Of a stretch of DNA of 36,520 nucleotides, positions 21,598 through 30,854 are shown piece after piece (within the stretch, counting starts at the first letter, position 1; every line of letters begins with the position of its first letter). The stretch lies in the IMG/VR virus record IMGVR_UViG_3300017960_000034, positions 1 through 36,520 of that record; one strand, written 5' to 3'. The notes beneath the pieces were generated by a model. That model saw only the letters and a program-made list of their open reading frames with translations. It had not been told where the DNA came from and searched no databases. The position numbers and the translations under genes were made by a program. This stretch comes from a virus.

Positions 21598-23193
21598 ATG
21601 TTTGAGACGGGCACAGCGACAGACTATGCCGATCTGATCGACAAGCTGAACACGTTCCTGACAGCGAAGGGCTCGGCTTTCGGTCTCTCGTATTCGGGCA
21701 CAGGCACGGGCACGCTGACCGATTATTCTGGCGGCGCGTCATCGGTCGCCGAGACATTCACAATCACAGCGACCTCGCCGACGGTCTTCGACGTGGTCGG
21801 GTCGGTGTCGGGTGACATCGGCGACGCTACCGTCGGGACGCCGTTCAGTCACGCCAAACTAGAGTTCACGATCACCGCCGGGGGGACGGCTTTCATCGTC
21901 GGCGACGAGTTCGTTCTGTCGACCGCGCCGAAGTGGACAGCGCACAGGAAGTGTCTCGGCTGTCGTGTTCTTGCCGACCTCGGCAACACGGGCACCTACG
22001 GGGCTCAGAACATGGTCGACGGCAAGAACGAGATCAGTTCCTACAAGTTCAGAGCCGAGGACCCCGAGACACCGTTCGACATCGAGATCGAGTTCTTCGA
22101 GGCAGAGACGATTCACCAGTATCAGCTCGCGATGTTCCTCAGCAGTCAATACAGCTACGGTCCGAAGGCGTGGACGTTCGACTACTGGACGGGGAGTGCG
22201 TGGTCGACTCTCGATTCTGAGAGCGGTCACGACGACTGGACACAGACCGCGATCAAGACGTTCGACGTCGGGTCGCCCGTATCCGCGACGAAGTACCGAC
22301 TGCACGTTACGGAGCTGAACACATCGAGCTATCTCCACATCGGGGCCTTCCGGCTGCTCAGGTCCGACGGTGTCGACGCCGCGTTCTCGCAGACGATCTG
22401 GGAGGCCCCCGGCAACGACGGCGACTCAGAGATTCTCGTCGGTGTTCATGGCTTCGAGCGACAGGATGCAGACTATTTCGACTGGGAGATCGCCGCGTTC
22501 GACGGCTATCTAGCCTCTGCCCTCTGGCGGGAGCAGACCGGCTTTCACGGGCAGCTCTTCGTGCCTCTGTGGGACGCCTCGATCCCCTACTGGTTCGTCG
22601 CAGACGGTCGGAGAGTGATCGTTGTCGCCAAGATCAGCACGCAGTATGAGGTCGCCTACCTCGGCTTCATAGACGCCTACTACACGCCCGAGCAGATGCC
22701 CTATCCGATCGCACTCGGCGGCTCACTGACGTTCGACTTGCCGATCCCCGGCTGGCACGATGACGACTATCGCTGGTCGACGGCGACCCTCGAACACTCT
22801 GCGTTCCCGATCTCCGACTACGCTGACTCGGGCACGGGCGTCGACCCGACCGACTATCAGATGCGACTACGTTCGATCGACGGAACATGGATCGGATTCG
22901 CTGCACGGGTGGCCGGCGGCGAGGTCTCGATGAGCTCTCGGGACGCGATGTGGCCCTACTGCGGAGGTCTCGATGAGCTCGACGTGAATCTCGACGGCGG
23001 CTATTCGCTCTTCCCGATCATGCTGAACACACTGACACCGAACACGTTCGGTCAGCTCGCGGGGGTCGCCTGTGTCACGGGTCAGGGGCTCACTGCCGAG
23101 ACACTCATCACGAAGGGGTCGGTCGACTGGCTCGCCCTGCACAACATCTTCCGAACCGAGCGTGACGACTGGTTCGCAATCGCTCTCGACTAG
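21598..23193 (+). CDS. Tail tip protein with a discoidin-like domain
   Basis: A 531-residue virion protein right after the tape measure. The N-terminal 100 residues are beta-rich. Residues about 110-260 (NMVDGKNEISSYKFRAEDPETPFDIEIEFFEAETIHQYQL..., WTFDYWTGSAWSTLDS..., ATKYRLHVTELNTSSYLHIGAFRLL) read like an F5/8 type C (discoidin) sugar-binding domain. The C-terminal half has a conserved-looking WEAPGNDGDSEILVGVHGFE ... QLFVPLWDASIPYWFVADGRRVIVVAKIS block that is paralleled in other phage tail-tip proteins. Host-surface binding is an inference. Confidence 0.6.
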   Translation: MFETGTATDYADLIDKLNTFLTAKGSAFGLSYSGTGTGTLTDYSGGASSVAETFTITATSPTVFDVVGSVSGDIGDATVGTPFSHAKLEFTITAGGTAFIVGDEFVLSTAPKWTAHRKCLGCRVLADLGNTGTYGAQNMVDGKNEISSYKFRAEDPETPFDIEIEFFEAETIHQYQLAMFLSSQYSYGPKAWTFDYWTGSAWSTLDSESGHDDWTQTAIKTFDVGSPVSATKYRLHVTELNTSSYLHIGAFRLLRSDGVDAAFSQTIWEAPGNDGDSEILVGVHGFERQDADYFDWEIAAFDGYLASALWREQTGFHGQLFVPLWDASIPYWFVADGRRVIVVAKISTQYEVAYLGFIDAYYTPEQMPYPIALGGSLTFDLPIPGWHDDDYRWSTATLEHSAFPISDYADSGTGVDPTDYQMRLRSIDGTWIGFAARVAGGEVSMSSRDAMWPYCGGLDELDVNLDGGYSLFPIMLNTLTPNTFGQLAGVACVTGQGLTAETLITKGSVDWLALHNIFRTERDDWFAIALD

Positions 23194-23202
23194 GACGGGG
23201 TC

Positions 23203-24255
23203 ATGGCTGCTGCATACTCGACAGGAATCAGCTCGTCGCCGACGAATCTGCTGACGACTCTCGTGTCGTTTCTGACTGGTCAGGGATGGTCAGTCGATTC
23301 GTCGGCATCTGAGGGCTCGGGCTGGCGAGCGCATCTTCACAAGGGCGGTCTGTACGTCAACATGAGAGCCGCCGAGGACGAGCTGATCTATCCCTACGGC
23401 GGCGGGGGCTACCACGATTCGCTGCACGGGTCGACTGGCGGCTACGGGATCGGCATCTATCTCGGGACCGGCTATGACGGGGGTGACGGATGGGACGAGC
23501 AGGCGGGGGCTCCCGTTCGCGTCGAGGATGCGACGACCTGTGGCGTGGGTGCGAATCTGCCGCCCGGATCGGTCGCCGCCTACCATCTCTTCGACGACGG
23601 GAACGACAACATCATCGTCGTCGTCGAGAGGTCGCCGGGAATCTTCTGCTACTTCGGCTGGGGGCCCGACCTCGAGGACGCCGGTCAGCCAGAGGCGTTC
23701 CCGTATTTCTTCGGAAGCTCGCCCGCTGTTCTGAACACCTATCAGGGCGATCCGGGTGAGGATCGTGGGGGCATCAACGTGTCCGCGTGGCCCCCGATGT
23801 CACATGGCGACCGCGAGGACGGCAGCAAGGGCATCACGACAGAATATCATCACGCCGTCGCCTACGTGCGAGTCGACGCCGCGACGTTCACCGATCGCTG
23901 GGTCGGCAACAATCAGGTCGGCATCGAGCCAGAGCAGTTCGGGCACACGGGGCGAGTGATGCGGTGCGCGTGTTCGATCAATCCCGACCGATCATCGTTG
24001 GAAGAGGCCGAATACCCGTGCTACGAGGATATGACAGAGCGTGTTCATCAGACGGCGTTCGCCGGGGCTCTGCTTCTGCCTCTTCACTGCTTCGTGAGGA
24101 CGGACCCCGCCGATCGCTGGGCCCCGATCGGCTACCCGGCAAACGTCTTCTACTGCGAGGCGGTCGGTCACGGCTACGCCGCGGGCACGGTCTATCAGGT
24201 CGGGGGCCTCGACTATATGCTGTTCCCTCACTTCGCCGTGCGAAAGGGAGCCTGA
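23203..24255 (+). CDS. Tail-associated virion protein
   Basis: A 350-residue protein. N-terminus (SSSPTNLLTTLVSFLTGQGWSVDSS) resembles the start of the previous gene product (YADLIDKLNTFLTAKG), suggesting a shared assembly domain. The rest is Gly- and Tyr-rich beta structure. It lies between tape measure and tail-tip genes and is likely part of the same complex. Exact function unknown. Confidence 0.6.
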   Translation: MAAAYSTGISSSPTNLLTTLVSFLTGQGWSVDSSASEGSGWRAHLHKGGLYVNMRAAEDELIYPYGGGGYHDSLHGSTGGYGIGIYLGTGYDGGDGWDEQAGAPVRVEDATTCGVGANLPPGSVAAYHLFDDGNDNIIVVVERSPGIFCYFGWGPDLEDAGQPEAFPYFFGSSPAVLNTYQGDPGEDRGGINVSAWPPMSHGDREDGSKGITTEYHHAVAYVRVDAATFTDRWVGNNQVGIEPEQFGHTGRVMRCACSINPDRSSLEEAEYPCYEDMTERVHQTAFAGALLLPLHCFVRTDPADRWAPIGYPANVFYCEAVGHGYAAGTVYQVGGLDYMLFPHFAVRKGA

Positions 24256-24256
24256 T

Positions 24257-25336
24257 GTGGCGACCGGCGTTCTGCATCCCGGTTGGCTGTCGCTCGAATC
24301 GGTCGGGGTCACGAATCTCGCTGACGCGGAGATCCCGGTGCCGACGTCGAACGGATGGGCGATGCCGATTCCCCTCTTCGCCGGCGATCAACCGTCTGCC
24401 CTGGCTGATCCCCGCCCCGACGCCTTCGAGAAGATCGGTGTCGAGGGTCCCGCGAACGATCTGACCTTCCTCGACAGGATTCATGTCGTGCCTCGACGTC
24501 GAGACCTCGGGGCCGTGATCTCCGAACAGGAGATCGAGGTCGAGGTCTGGAACGCACGTCGCAATCGTGCGAAGATTCTCGATGACATCACCGTCGAAGG
24601 GGCCGCCGGGATCACTGTCGTCGATCATCTCGGGGTCCCGGCTCACTTCCCGGCGACTCAGTCGGAGGTCTTCACCGTGATCGTCGATGAAGAGGGCGAC
24701 CCGCAGATCGACAACCTGATCTCGTGGGTCTTCCTCGACGTATCGGAGGCGGGCACGACTCTCGCCGTTCTCGGCTTCCGGTTGATCCCATTCCCCTACC
24801 CGCCGAATCTCGTGTCGCCGGTCTCTGAGACGTTCGGCTACACGACGAATCTGATCGAGGCGGCGTTCTCGGGCATGGAGCAGCGCGTTCAGCTCAGGGT
24901 GAAACCTACGGGCACGATCGGCTACTCGGTCTTCCTGATCGACCGACGCGAAGCACAGATGGCAGCGGCGATCCTCTTCGGGAATCAACCGAGGGCCTTC
25001 GGGGTCGGTCGCTGGCAGTTCAAGACGCCGCTGACAGTGGGCGCGGGCGTCGACGACCTCGACTTCTACTGCGACACGAGTGACATTCCGTTCGACGTCG
25101 GGGGTCTCGTCATGCTGTGGGTCAATCCCTTCGTGTGGGAGGTCCTCACGATCGAGACGATCGCCGCTGATCATCTGACGACATCGACGCCGACCCGCAA
25201 CGACTGGAACGCCGTCGAGACCTTCGTGCTTCCGGTTGTCGTGGGACGCCTGACCGAAGACGAGGGTCAGACATGGGAGTCGCTGATGGCTCTCTCTCAG
25301 ACGGTCGCCTTCACAATCGACGGATTCGAGCCGTGA
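24257..25336 (+). CDS. Tail tip/distal tail protein candidate
   Basis: A 359-residue beta-rich protein starting GTG just after the previous stop. Contains PFPYPPNLVSPVSETFGYTTNLIEAAFSGMEQRVQLRVKPTGTIGYSVFL, a pattern seen in distal tail proteins where two similar beta domains are joined; WEVLTIETI...LTTSTPTRNDWNA follows. The GTG/TGA junction to the next gene indicates coupling. Function inferred from position. Confidence 0.6.
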   Translation: MATGVLHPGWLSLESVGVTNLADAEIPVPTSNGWAMPIPLFAGDQPSALADPRPDAFEKIGVEGPANDLTFLDRIHVVPRRRDLGAVISEQEIEVEVWNARRNRAKILDDITVEGAAGITVVDHLGVPAHFPATQSEVFTVIVDEEGDPQIDNLISWVFLDVSEAGTTLAVLGFRLIPFPYPPNLVSPVSETFGYTTNLIEAAFSGMEQRVQLRVKPTGTIGYSVFLIDRREAQMAAAILFGNQPRAFGVGRWQFKTPLTVGAGVDDLDFYCDTSDIPFDVGGLVMLWVNPFVWEVLTIETIAADHLTTSTPTRNDWNAVETFVLPVVVGRLTEDEGQTWESLMALSQTVAFTIDGFEP

Positions 25337-25965
25337 CGTATCTCGATTATGACGTCCTAGAGCTGAACTACAACCGGATCGCCGGCATCGAGGAACGGCT
25401 TCGCCGGAAGTTCGTTCTGCTCGACCCGAAGACGGGCAAGCGGACGCCCGATGAACAGGCCCCCGCGCCGGCGGGGGTCCGACCGTTCACGTGGACGGCG
25501 ATCGGTCGCCCCGAGATCACCGTCATGCGCGAGTTCTTGGCGGCTCGGAAGGGGAGGGCCGTGCCGTTCTGGCTGCCGAGCTATCAGTGGGACCTAGAGC
25601 TCTCAGAAGACGCGCTCGAGGATCAGTCGATTCTCTCGATTCGCTGGGTCAGATACACTCAGCAGATGTTCGGCACGACGGGGGCCCGTCGTCACATCGC
25701 AATCTGGACTCTGGGCGACGACACGTCGATGGACTACTATCGGATCGACGACGCCGACGACCCGCTGAACTACACGACGGAGAGCATCACGATCGACCCC
25801 GTCGCCGTGCGCGACTACCCGAAGGAGACGACGGTGATCTCGTTCCTCAAGCTCTGTCGTCTCGACAGCGATCGGGTCGGTATCAGCTATCCGAACGACC
25901 GAGTCGCCGATGCAACGATCATGTGCCGAGAACTGCCCCTCGAAGCTCCGACCGAGGGGTCATAG
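25333..25965 (+). CDS. Tail protein, possible second distal-tail domain
   Basis: A 210-residue protein starting at GTG 25333 within the stop of the previous gene (GTGA). VTYLDYDVLELNYNRIAGIEERLRRKFVLLDPKTGKR and RPFTWTAIGRPEITVMREFLAARKGRAVPFWLPSYQWDLEL match a recurrent plan in tail-tip proteins (a fixed WLPSY-type core with a repeated strand motif). It ends immediately before structured element B. Likely part of the tail tip with its neighbours. Confidence 0.6.
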   Translation: MTYLDYDVLELNYNRIAGIEERLRRKFVLLDPKTGKRTPDEQAPAPAGVRPFTWTAIGRPEITVMREFLAARKGRAVPFWLPSYQWDLELSEDALEDQSILSIRWVRYTQQMFGTTGARRHIAIWTLGDDTSMDYYRIDDADDPLNYTTESITIDPVAVRDYPKETTVISFLKLCRLDSDRVGISYPNDRVADATIMCRELPLEAPTEGS

Positions 25966-25967
25966 GG

Positions 25968-26100
25968 GCCCTAGAAGTGGGGTCTGACAGCGAAATCGGC
26001 CTCTCCCGGCGATTCTCGGGCGTCGGTGTGTCAGACGTCAGGGGAGGGCGAGATCGTGCGGGAGAGGCGACCTATCGAGGCCGTTTCTGAGGACCTCAGA
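25968..26100 (+). repeat. Structured element B (intergenic)
   Basis: The 145-base gap between two tail genes begins GGCCCTAGAAGTGGGG like element A. Stem one: GTCTGACA (25982-25989) / TGTCAGAC (26029-26036). Stem two: GCCTCTCCCG (25999-26008) / CGGGAGAGGC (26059-26068), extended by CGAT/ATCG (26010-26013 / 26053-26056) and CTCG/CGAG (26015-26018 / 26049-26052). The two stems cross, so they form a pseudoknot or exclude one another. It ends with palindrome TCTGAGGACCTCAGA (26086-26100), ten bases before the next ATG. Confidence 0.7.
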
Positions 26101-26110
26101 CGAGGCAATC

Positions 26111-26914
26111 ATGTCGACGTTCGATGAGCGAGAACGACAGCGATTTCAGGGGCAGCCGATCGAGGGCTTTCGATTCGTTCAGGGAAGCAACGTGTGGATG
26201 ATCACGTCAGCAGATGACGAGATCACGTTGCCGATAGGGGTCTTCGAGCCCGAGTCGATCACGAGAACGCCCCTCGACTTCTCTCAGGAGGACACCGGCG
26301 AGCAGATGGAGTTCACCGTTCCGGCGACACATCCGGTCGCCGCCCTCTTCATCGGCGACATCCCCTCGACGCCGGTCTGGATCACCGCCTACCGCGCTCA
26401 CAGGGGCGACGAATCTGAGAGTGTGGCGATCTTCACGGGCAAGATCACGAGGGTCAGGTTCAGAGAATCAGAAGCGATTCTCGTCGGGACCAGCATCACG
26501 GCGATGCTCACTCGGGCGGTTCCGACCCTGCAGATGCAGAGCCCTTGCAATCACATCCTGTTCTCCGCAGAGTGTGGGGTCGACCCGATCGCGTCTCGTG
26601 ATCAGGTGACGATCGGAACCGTCGACGGTGTCACCGTGACATCGAGTGACTTCGCGCTGCGGGCCGACCAGTGGTTCCGTGGTGGCTATCTACAAGGACC
26701 GACCGGCGAGAAGCGATTCATCGGCGACCACATCGGGAACACCGTCACGTTGATCTCGCCGATGCCGGGGCTCGCCTCGCTCGACGTGTGCTATGCCTAC
26801 TGGGGCTGCGATCATCTCGAAGCGACCTGTCTCGCCAAGTTCGACAACGCGCTGAACTTCCTCGGATGGCCGAATCTGCCGAATCGGAATCCGTTCACGG
26901 GGAGGATCGAATAG
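26111..26914 (+). CDS. DUF2163/BR0599-type tail protein
   Basis: A 267-residue protein. The C-terminus CNHILFSAECGVDP...ASLDVCYAYWGCDHLEATCLAKFDNALNFLGWPNLPNRNPF is the hallmark of the DUF2163/BR0599 group found in tail tips of many siphophages and gene-transfer agents; the paired Cys residues are conserved. The ATG at 26111 has only a short GAGG ahead and follows element B directly, so translation may depend on how that element folds. Confidence 0.78.
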   Translation: MSTFDERERQRFQGQPIEGFRFVQGSNVWMITSADDEITLPIGVFEPESITRTPLDFSQEDTGEQMEFTVPATHPVAALFIGDIPSTPVWITAYRAHRGDESESVAIFTGKITRVRFRESEAILVGTSITAMLTRAVPTLQMQSPCNHILFSAECGVDPIASRDQVTIGTVDGVTVTSSDFALRADQWFRGGYLQGPTGEKRFIGDHIGNTVTLISPMPGLASLDVCYAYWGCDHLEATCLAKFDNALNFLGWPNLPNRNPFTGRIE

Positions 26915-29367
26915 TGCCGTGGTGGGTGACCGTTCTGATCTACATCGGACTGACACTCGTCTACGAGCTGATCAGACCGAAGCCCGAGTTTGACTCGCCC
27001 GAGCCTGCCGGCATGAGCGACTTCAAGTTCCCGACGATCGGGGAGGGTCGCCCTCTGCCGATCGTGTGGGGCACGGTGATTCAACGGGGGCCGATGGTCG
27101 TGTGGTGGGGCGACCTCGACGTCGAGGCTCGCAAGAAGTGGGTCAAGACGGGTCTCTTCTCGGGCGAACACGTCACGACGCACTATCGTTACTACCTCGG
27201 CGTGCAGCTCGTCCTCTGCTCAGGCGAGATCGACGAAGTCGTCGAGGTCAGATTCGACGATCGACCGATCCCCTCGACGATCACGACGCCGCAATCGTAC
27301 CGGACGAGTGTCTGGATCGACGCAATGTCGTTCTTCGGTGGCGAAGAGACAGGCGAAGAGGGCGGTGTCCGAGGTCGAATCTGGATCTATCATGGGACAG
27401 CCGAGCAGCCGAGGAACTCGTATCTCGAAGATCATCTCGGCGAGGACGTGTCCGCATATCGTCACGTCTGCTATGCGGTCATGCAAGGGGCGAACGATGA
27501 ACAAGGGATGTATCTCGGGACGAGCCCCTACATCAAGGACGTCGCGTTCGTTCTGAGGCGATGTCCGAACAGCTTGGGACTGACCGGCGGCGACGAGAAC
27601 ATCGACGGTGACGCGAATCCGGCGGCGATGATCTACGAGCTGATGACGAGACCGCCGGGGCAGAACGGTCTCGGGATTCCGGCCGGATTCATCGACGTCG
27701 ACGCGTTCAGGGCGGTCGGAGCGCAGCTCGCCGACGATGAACACGGTCTCTCGATGATGCAGGAGAGATCGACGCCAGCAAAGGACCTGATTCTCGAAGT
27801 CCTCAGACACATCGACGGGATCATCTACGTCGAGCCGTCGACGGGGCTGCTCACTCTCACGCTCGTCCGATTCGATTACGTCGAAGACGATCTCGACACC
27901 TTCGACGAGACAAACTGCACCGTGACGGGCTTCTCGCGGGCCTCGTGGGGCGAGATCAAGAATCAGATCAGGGTCGCCTACGTCGACCGCGCCGACGGCT
28001 TCGTCGAGAAGACTGTGCAGGCACAGGACCGTGCGGCAATCGAAGTCGCGGGAGGCGAGGTCTCGACTCAGGACCTGAAATATCGGGGCTTCTCGAACGC
28101 GACGATCGCACAGCTATGGGCCGCCCGTGCCCTCTCATCTCTCGCCTATCCTCTCGCGGCGATCGAGATGCAGACCGATCGCTCGGCGTGGTCGCTTCGC
28201 CCTGGCGCTGTGTTCAAGCTTGACTGGCCAAAGCTCGGCGTCGAAGGGATGGTCTGTCGTGTGCTTCGGATCGGGACGGGCGATCTGCTCTCAGGCATGA
28301 TCTCGATCGAGGCCGTCGAGGATGTCTTCGCTGTCGACTGGACGGCCTACACGCCGCCGGGGTCGAGCGACTGGCCCGACCCTGTCGGTAACGTCCCCGA
28401 GCTGACCGATCAGGCCGCGATCAACGCGCCCTATGAAGCCTGCAAGGGTCTCGCCGCACCGGAGGGGTCCGCTCACGCTATCGTTCTTGCCGCGAGGGGT
28501 GTGCCGGGGGTCTCGAAGGGGTTCAGGCCGTTGATCGACAGCACCGGCGACCCGATTCCCTACTTCACTCCGTCCGGCACTCTCGATGACGACATCGACG
28601 AATCGACGACGTCGTTCGACATCACGATCGGCCCCGACTGTGGTCAGGTCCTTAGTGTGAATGACCCCGACTACGACGCCGGATTCAACGTCCTCTGGAT
28701 CGACGGCGGCACGGGGCCGACTCAGACGGGCCTCGAGGAGTTCATCGCCTTCAAGACGATCAGCGTCGTCGATGACACGATGACGATCTCGGTCCTCGCT
28801 CGCGGGTGTCTCGACACCGCCCCGACTGCGTTCTCCGAAGGCGCGAGGGTCTGGATCCTGAGCTATGCGAACACCGTGATTCCCGTCGACACGGCGGGCG
28901 AGGTCATCACCTTTCAGCCCTACAACAACAACGGCGTCCTCGCGCTCGGCTCGTGCGACGATTCGACGATCAGTGGCATGAATCCCGACCGCGCTGATCG
29001 GGTCTACTGTCCGACCGACGCGAGATTCAACGGTGACAGCTACCCGTCCTCGATCTCTGGCGAGCTGACGGTCTCGTGGGAACATCGAGACCGCTTCGGC
29101 GAGTGGGTCTACAGTGAGTCGGGAGAGACCTCTGCCCCCGAGGACGACACCGAATATGATGTCCTCGTCTACGGCGAGTCCGACACGTTGATTCACACCG
29201 AGCCGGGAATCACGGGCAAGTCGTGGACCTACCTCGAAGCCGACGAGATCGCCGATTCGGGTCTCGGGCGGCTCAACAATCATCTGCGCGTCATCATCCG
29301 AACCTATGGCGACAGTCGGGCTCATCAGGCGTTCAGGGAGATCGAGTGGGAGTTCGATCGAGTCTAG
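26914..29367 (+). CDS. Host-specificity/tail tip protein (gpJ-like, GTA-type)
   Basis: An 817-residue protein that would form the tail tip. A membrane-like N-terminus (PWWVTVLIYIGLTLVYELIRPKPEFDSPE) is followed by FPTIGEGRPLPIVWGTVIQRGPMVVWWGDLDV and the long beta-rich central part (DILEVLRHIDGIIYVEPSTGLLTLTLVRFDY-type), as in putative phage tail proteins paired with DUF2163. C-terminal region has Ig-like modules. Start GTG 26914 after GGGGAGGATCGAATA. The upstream open frame from 26671 is out of register with the DUF2163 gene and is not coding. Confidence 0.82.
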   Translation: MPWWVTVLIYIGLTLVYELIRPKPEFDSPEPAGMSDFKFPTIGEGRPLPIVWGTVIQRGPMVVWWGDLDVEARKKWVKTGLFSGEHVTTHYRYYLGVQLVLCSGEIDEVVEVRFDDRPIPSTITTPQSYRTSVWIDAMSFFGGEETGEEGGVRGRIWIYHGTAEQPRNSYLEDHLGEDVSAYRHVCYAVMQGANDEQGMYLGTSPYIKDVAFVLRRCPNSLGLTGGDENIDGDANPAAMIYELMTRPPGQNGLGIPAGFIDVDAFRAVGAQLADDEHGLSMMQERSTPAKDLILEVLRHIDGIIYVEPSTGLLTLTLVRFDYVEDDLDTFDETNCTVTGFSRASWGEIKNQIRVAYVDRADGFVEKTVQAQDRAAIEVAGGEVSTQDLKYRGFSNATIAQLWAARALSSLAYPLAAIEMQTDRSAWSLRPGAVFKLDWPKLGVEGMVCRVLRIGTGDLLSGMISIEAVEDVFAVDWTAYTPPGSSDWPDPVGNVPELTDQAAINAPYEACKGLAAPEGSAHAIVLAARGVPGVSKGFRPLIDSTGDPIPYFTPSGTLDDDIDESTTSFDITIGPDCGQVLSVNDPDYDAGFNVLWIDGGTGPTQTGLEEFIAFKTISVVDDTMTISVLARGCLDTAPTAFSEGARVWILSYANTVIPVDTAGEVITFQPYNNNGVLALGSCDDSTISGMNPDRADRVYCPTDARFNGDSYPSSISGELTVSWEHRDRFGEWVYSESGETSAPEDDTEYDVLVYGESDTLIHTEPGITGKSWTYLEADEIADSGLGRLNNHLRVIIRTYGDSRAHQAFREIEWEFDRV

Positions 29368-29469
29368 TCGTCGCCGTTGCCAAGATTTCTCTTGCGTAGA
29401 TTCCCGCCTTCGTGGTAGAGCGTCACAGCAGGCCCCGTCGAAAGCCTGAACGACACAGGAGGACAGCCG

Positions 29470-29781
29470 ATGCCCGGATCGGAATCCTTCGCGGCTCGTG
29501 CCCTACCTCGTTGGCATACGACATTCGGTCGTTGGGTCGACGAGATCGGGGTGCCCTCGATCGTCTCTCATCTGTCCACCGATCCCGACCTGAAATGCAC
29601 GCGTGGGGCCGTCTACGGATGGCTCGACGGGCATCGACCGAGACCCGAGAGGGCACAGGCTCTCGTCGAGATGTCGGGAGGACGGCTGACACTCGACGCG
29701 ATCTATAATCATCGGAGTGAGCTGGCGGCTCTTCGTCGAGAGTGGCCTACAGAGGCAGCGAGATCATGCCCCAAAGCCTGA
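29470..29781 (+). CDS. Helix-turn-helix protein, probable regulator
   Basis: A 103-residue protein. FGRWVDEIGVPSIVSHLSTDPDLKCTRGAVYGWLDGHRPRPERAQALVEMSGGRLTLDAIYNHRSEL is a Cro/XRE-type helix-turn-helix with the recognition helix in TRGAVYGWLDGHRPR. The ATG at 29470 has AGGAGGACAGCCG ahead. It is the first gene after a 102-base gap behind the tail genes. It is the only clear transcription-factor-like protein in the genome besides the candidates at 2619 and 6464. Targets unknown; palindromes at 13826, 8528 and 30462 are candidates. Confidence 0.72.
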   Translation: MPGSESFAARALPRWHTTFGRWVDEIGVPSIVSHLSTDPDLKCTRGAVYGWLDGHRPRPERAQALVEMSGGRLTLDAIYNHRSELAALRREWPTEAARSCPKA

Positions 29782-30443
29782 CGATCAATGCCGAGTTCGA
29801 CACGAAGCAGCTCGTGAGTCGAATGCGAAACGGTCACAAGCGTCTCGCATACGCCGCCGTCAACGCCCTGAACAACACCGCCAAGCTGATTCAGCGAGAG
29901 GTCCGCGAACACGTCGAGAGTGTCTTCACACTCCGCAAACGTGAGTTCGTTCTGAGACAGGCGGCGGTGATCAAGCCGTTCGCCTCGGTGAAGCAGGGCA
30001 GGGCCTTCGTCGAGATCAGCATCGGCGACAAGCCCCGACTGCTACTCTCGGTCTTCGAGAGGGGAGGAACGAGGAAGCCGGTCACGCCGGGGGCCTCTAT
30101 GGTCGCCGAGCCGGTCGTGGGCGGCCCCGCCCGACCGACGTTCGAGCAGTCAGTCGACCCGCAGTTCTATATGCGGCGGCTAAGATTCGATCGCACGAAG
30201 AGCGGGAAGTTCAGGAAGGGTGTCACCGAGACGTCGACCTTCCTGATCCCCGAGGTCGGTATCTTTCAACGTGTGGCGGGAGAGGGCATCAGACCCGTCT
30301 ACTACTTCACGCGAGGTCGGAAGCTCGACGCCCGCCTAGAGTTCGTGCCGATAGCGAGACGCATCGCTGACAAGTGGCTCGGCGAGTTCTTCGAGAGAGA
30401 GGTCGTCAAGGCGATCGCCCACGACAAGGGAAGGAGCTTCTAG
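29766..30443 (+). CDS. Minor tail protein Z-like
   Basis: A 225-residue protein. LTINAEFDTKQLVSRMRNGHKRLAYAAVNALNNTAKLIQREVREHVESVF followed by TLRKREFVLRQAAVI matches the gpZ-like (minor tail protein Z) N-terminal helices; later DPQFYMRRLRFDRTKSGKFRKGVTETSTFLIP is also typical. In lambda gpZ is needed for correct head-tail joining. It overlaps the end of the HTH gene by 16 bases. Here it is separated from the other tail genes, which is unusual. Confidence 0.7.
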   Translation: MPQSLTINAEFDTKQLVSRMRNGHKRLAYAAVNALNNTAKLIQREVREHVESVFTLRKREFVLRQAAVIKPFASVKQGRAFVEISIGDKPRLLLSVFERGGTRKPVTPGASMVAEPVVGGPARPTFEQSVDPQFYMRRLRFDRTKSGKFRKGVTETSTFLIPEVGIFQRVAGEGIRPVYYFTRGRKLDARLEFVPIARRIADKWLGEFFEREVVKAIAHDKGRSF

Positions 30444-30461
30444 GTCTCGCGGGGAGATCAG

Positions 30462-30477
30462 CCGTCCTCGAGGACGG
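30462..30477. repeat. 16-bp palindrome
   Basis: CCGTCCTCGAGGACGG, in the 63-base gap after the gpZ-like gene. Either an operator or a short terminator hairpin with TCGA loop. A related word CCGTCCTCGAGGA occurs near 31849. Confidence 0.5.
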
Positions 30478-30506
30478 TTGGAGCTGTGGTCGACACGGGA
30501 GGCAGT

Positions 30507-30854
30507 ATGAACTTCGCACGTGCGTCACTCGCTGATGCGGGCGTCCTCGCCGACGCGATTCTCGACTACTACAGATTCGGTCGAGGGGCTCTCGTCCTGG
30601 ACTACAAGGACGACGCTCATCTCGGTCGCGTACATAAGCGGCTGGTGCAAGAGGCCGGCGGGGAACGTGTCCTCGCCGGCCTCGTCTTCCCCTACTACCT
30701 CGCACTCGTGAACAAGGCGATCGCCGCCGTCGACCGTGACCTCACCGTCGTATGGGGAGAGGGTGATCTACTGATCAGGAGGCGATCATGTTCTTCGTCG
30801 GATTGTTTGTCGGGGCAGCGGTTGGCGTCGTCATCGGCTGGGCTCTCTGCCTGA
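30507..30854 (+). CDS. Hypothetical protein
   Basis: A 115-residue protein starting ATG at 30507 after GGGAGGCAGT. MNFARASLADAGVLADAILDYYRFGRGALVLDYKDDAHLGRVHKRLVQEAGGERV has normal composition; the last 22 residues are Ser/Arg-rich and overlap the start of the next gene by 67 bases, so the functional part probably ends near GEGDLLIR. No family recognised. Confidence 0.55.
   Translation: MNFARASLADAGVLADAILDYYRFGRGALVLDYKDDAHLGRVHKRLVQEAGGERVLAGLVFPYYLALVNKAIAAVDRDLTVVWGEGDLLIRRRSCSSSDCLSGQRLASSSAGLSA

Noticed and set aside
23978-25174. Long minus-strand open frame
   Set aside because: Antisense to two tail genes with normal composition; Arg/Asp-rich and no ribosome-binding site.
25491-26090. 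Open frame running from the tail gene through element B
   Set aside because: It is the shifted frame of the gene at 25333 with Arg/Ser-rich composition; the element's pairing pattern is the better explanation.
28291-29325. Long minus-strand open frame in the gpJ-like gene
   Set aside because: Antisense shadow of a clearly coding frame.
29388-29416. Possible promoter TTGCGT-18-TAGAGC before the HTH gene
   Set aside because: The -35 box is weak and spacing is off; it shares TCGTGNTAGAG with the promoter at 7112 but that is too little for a feature.
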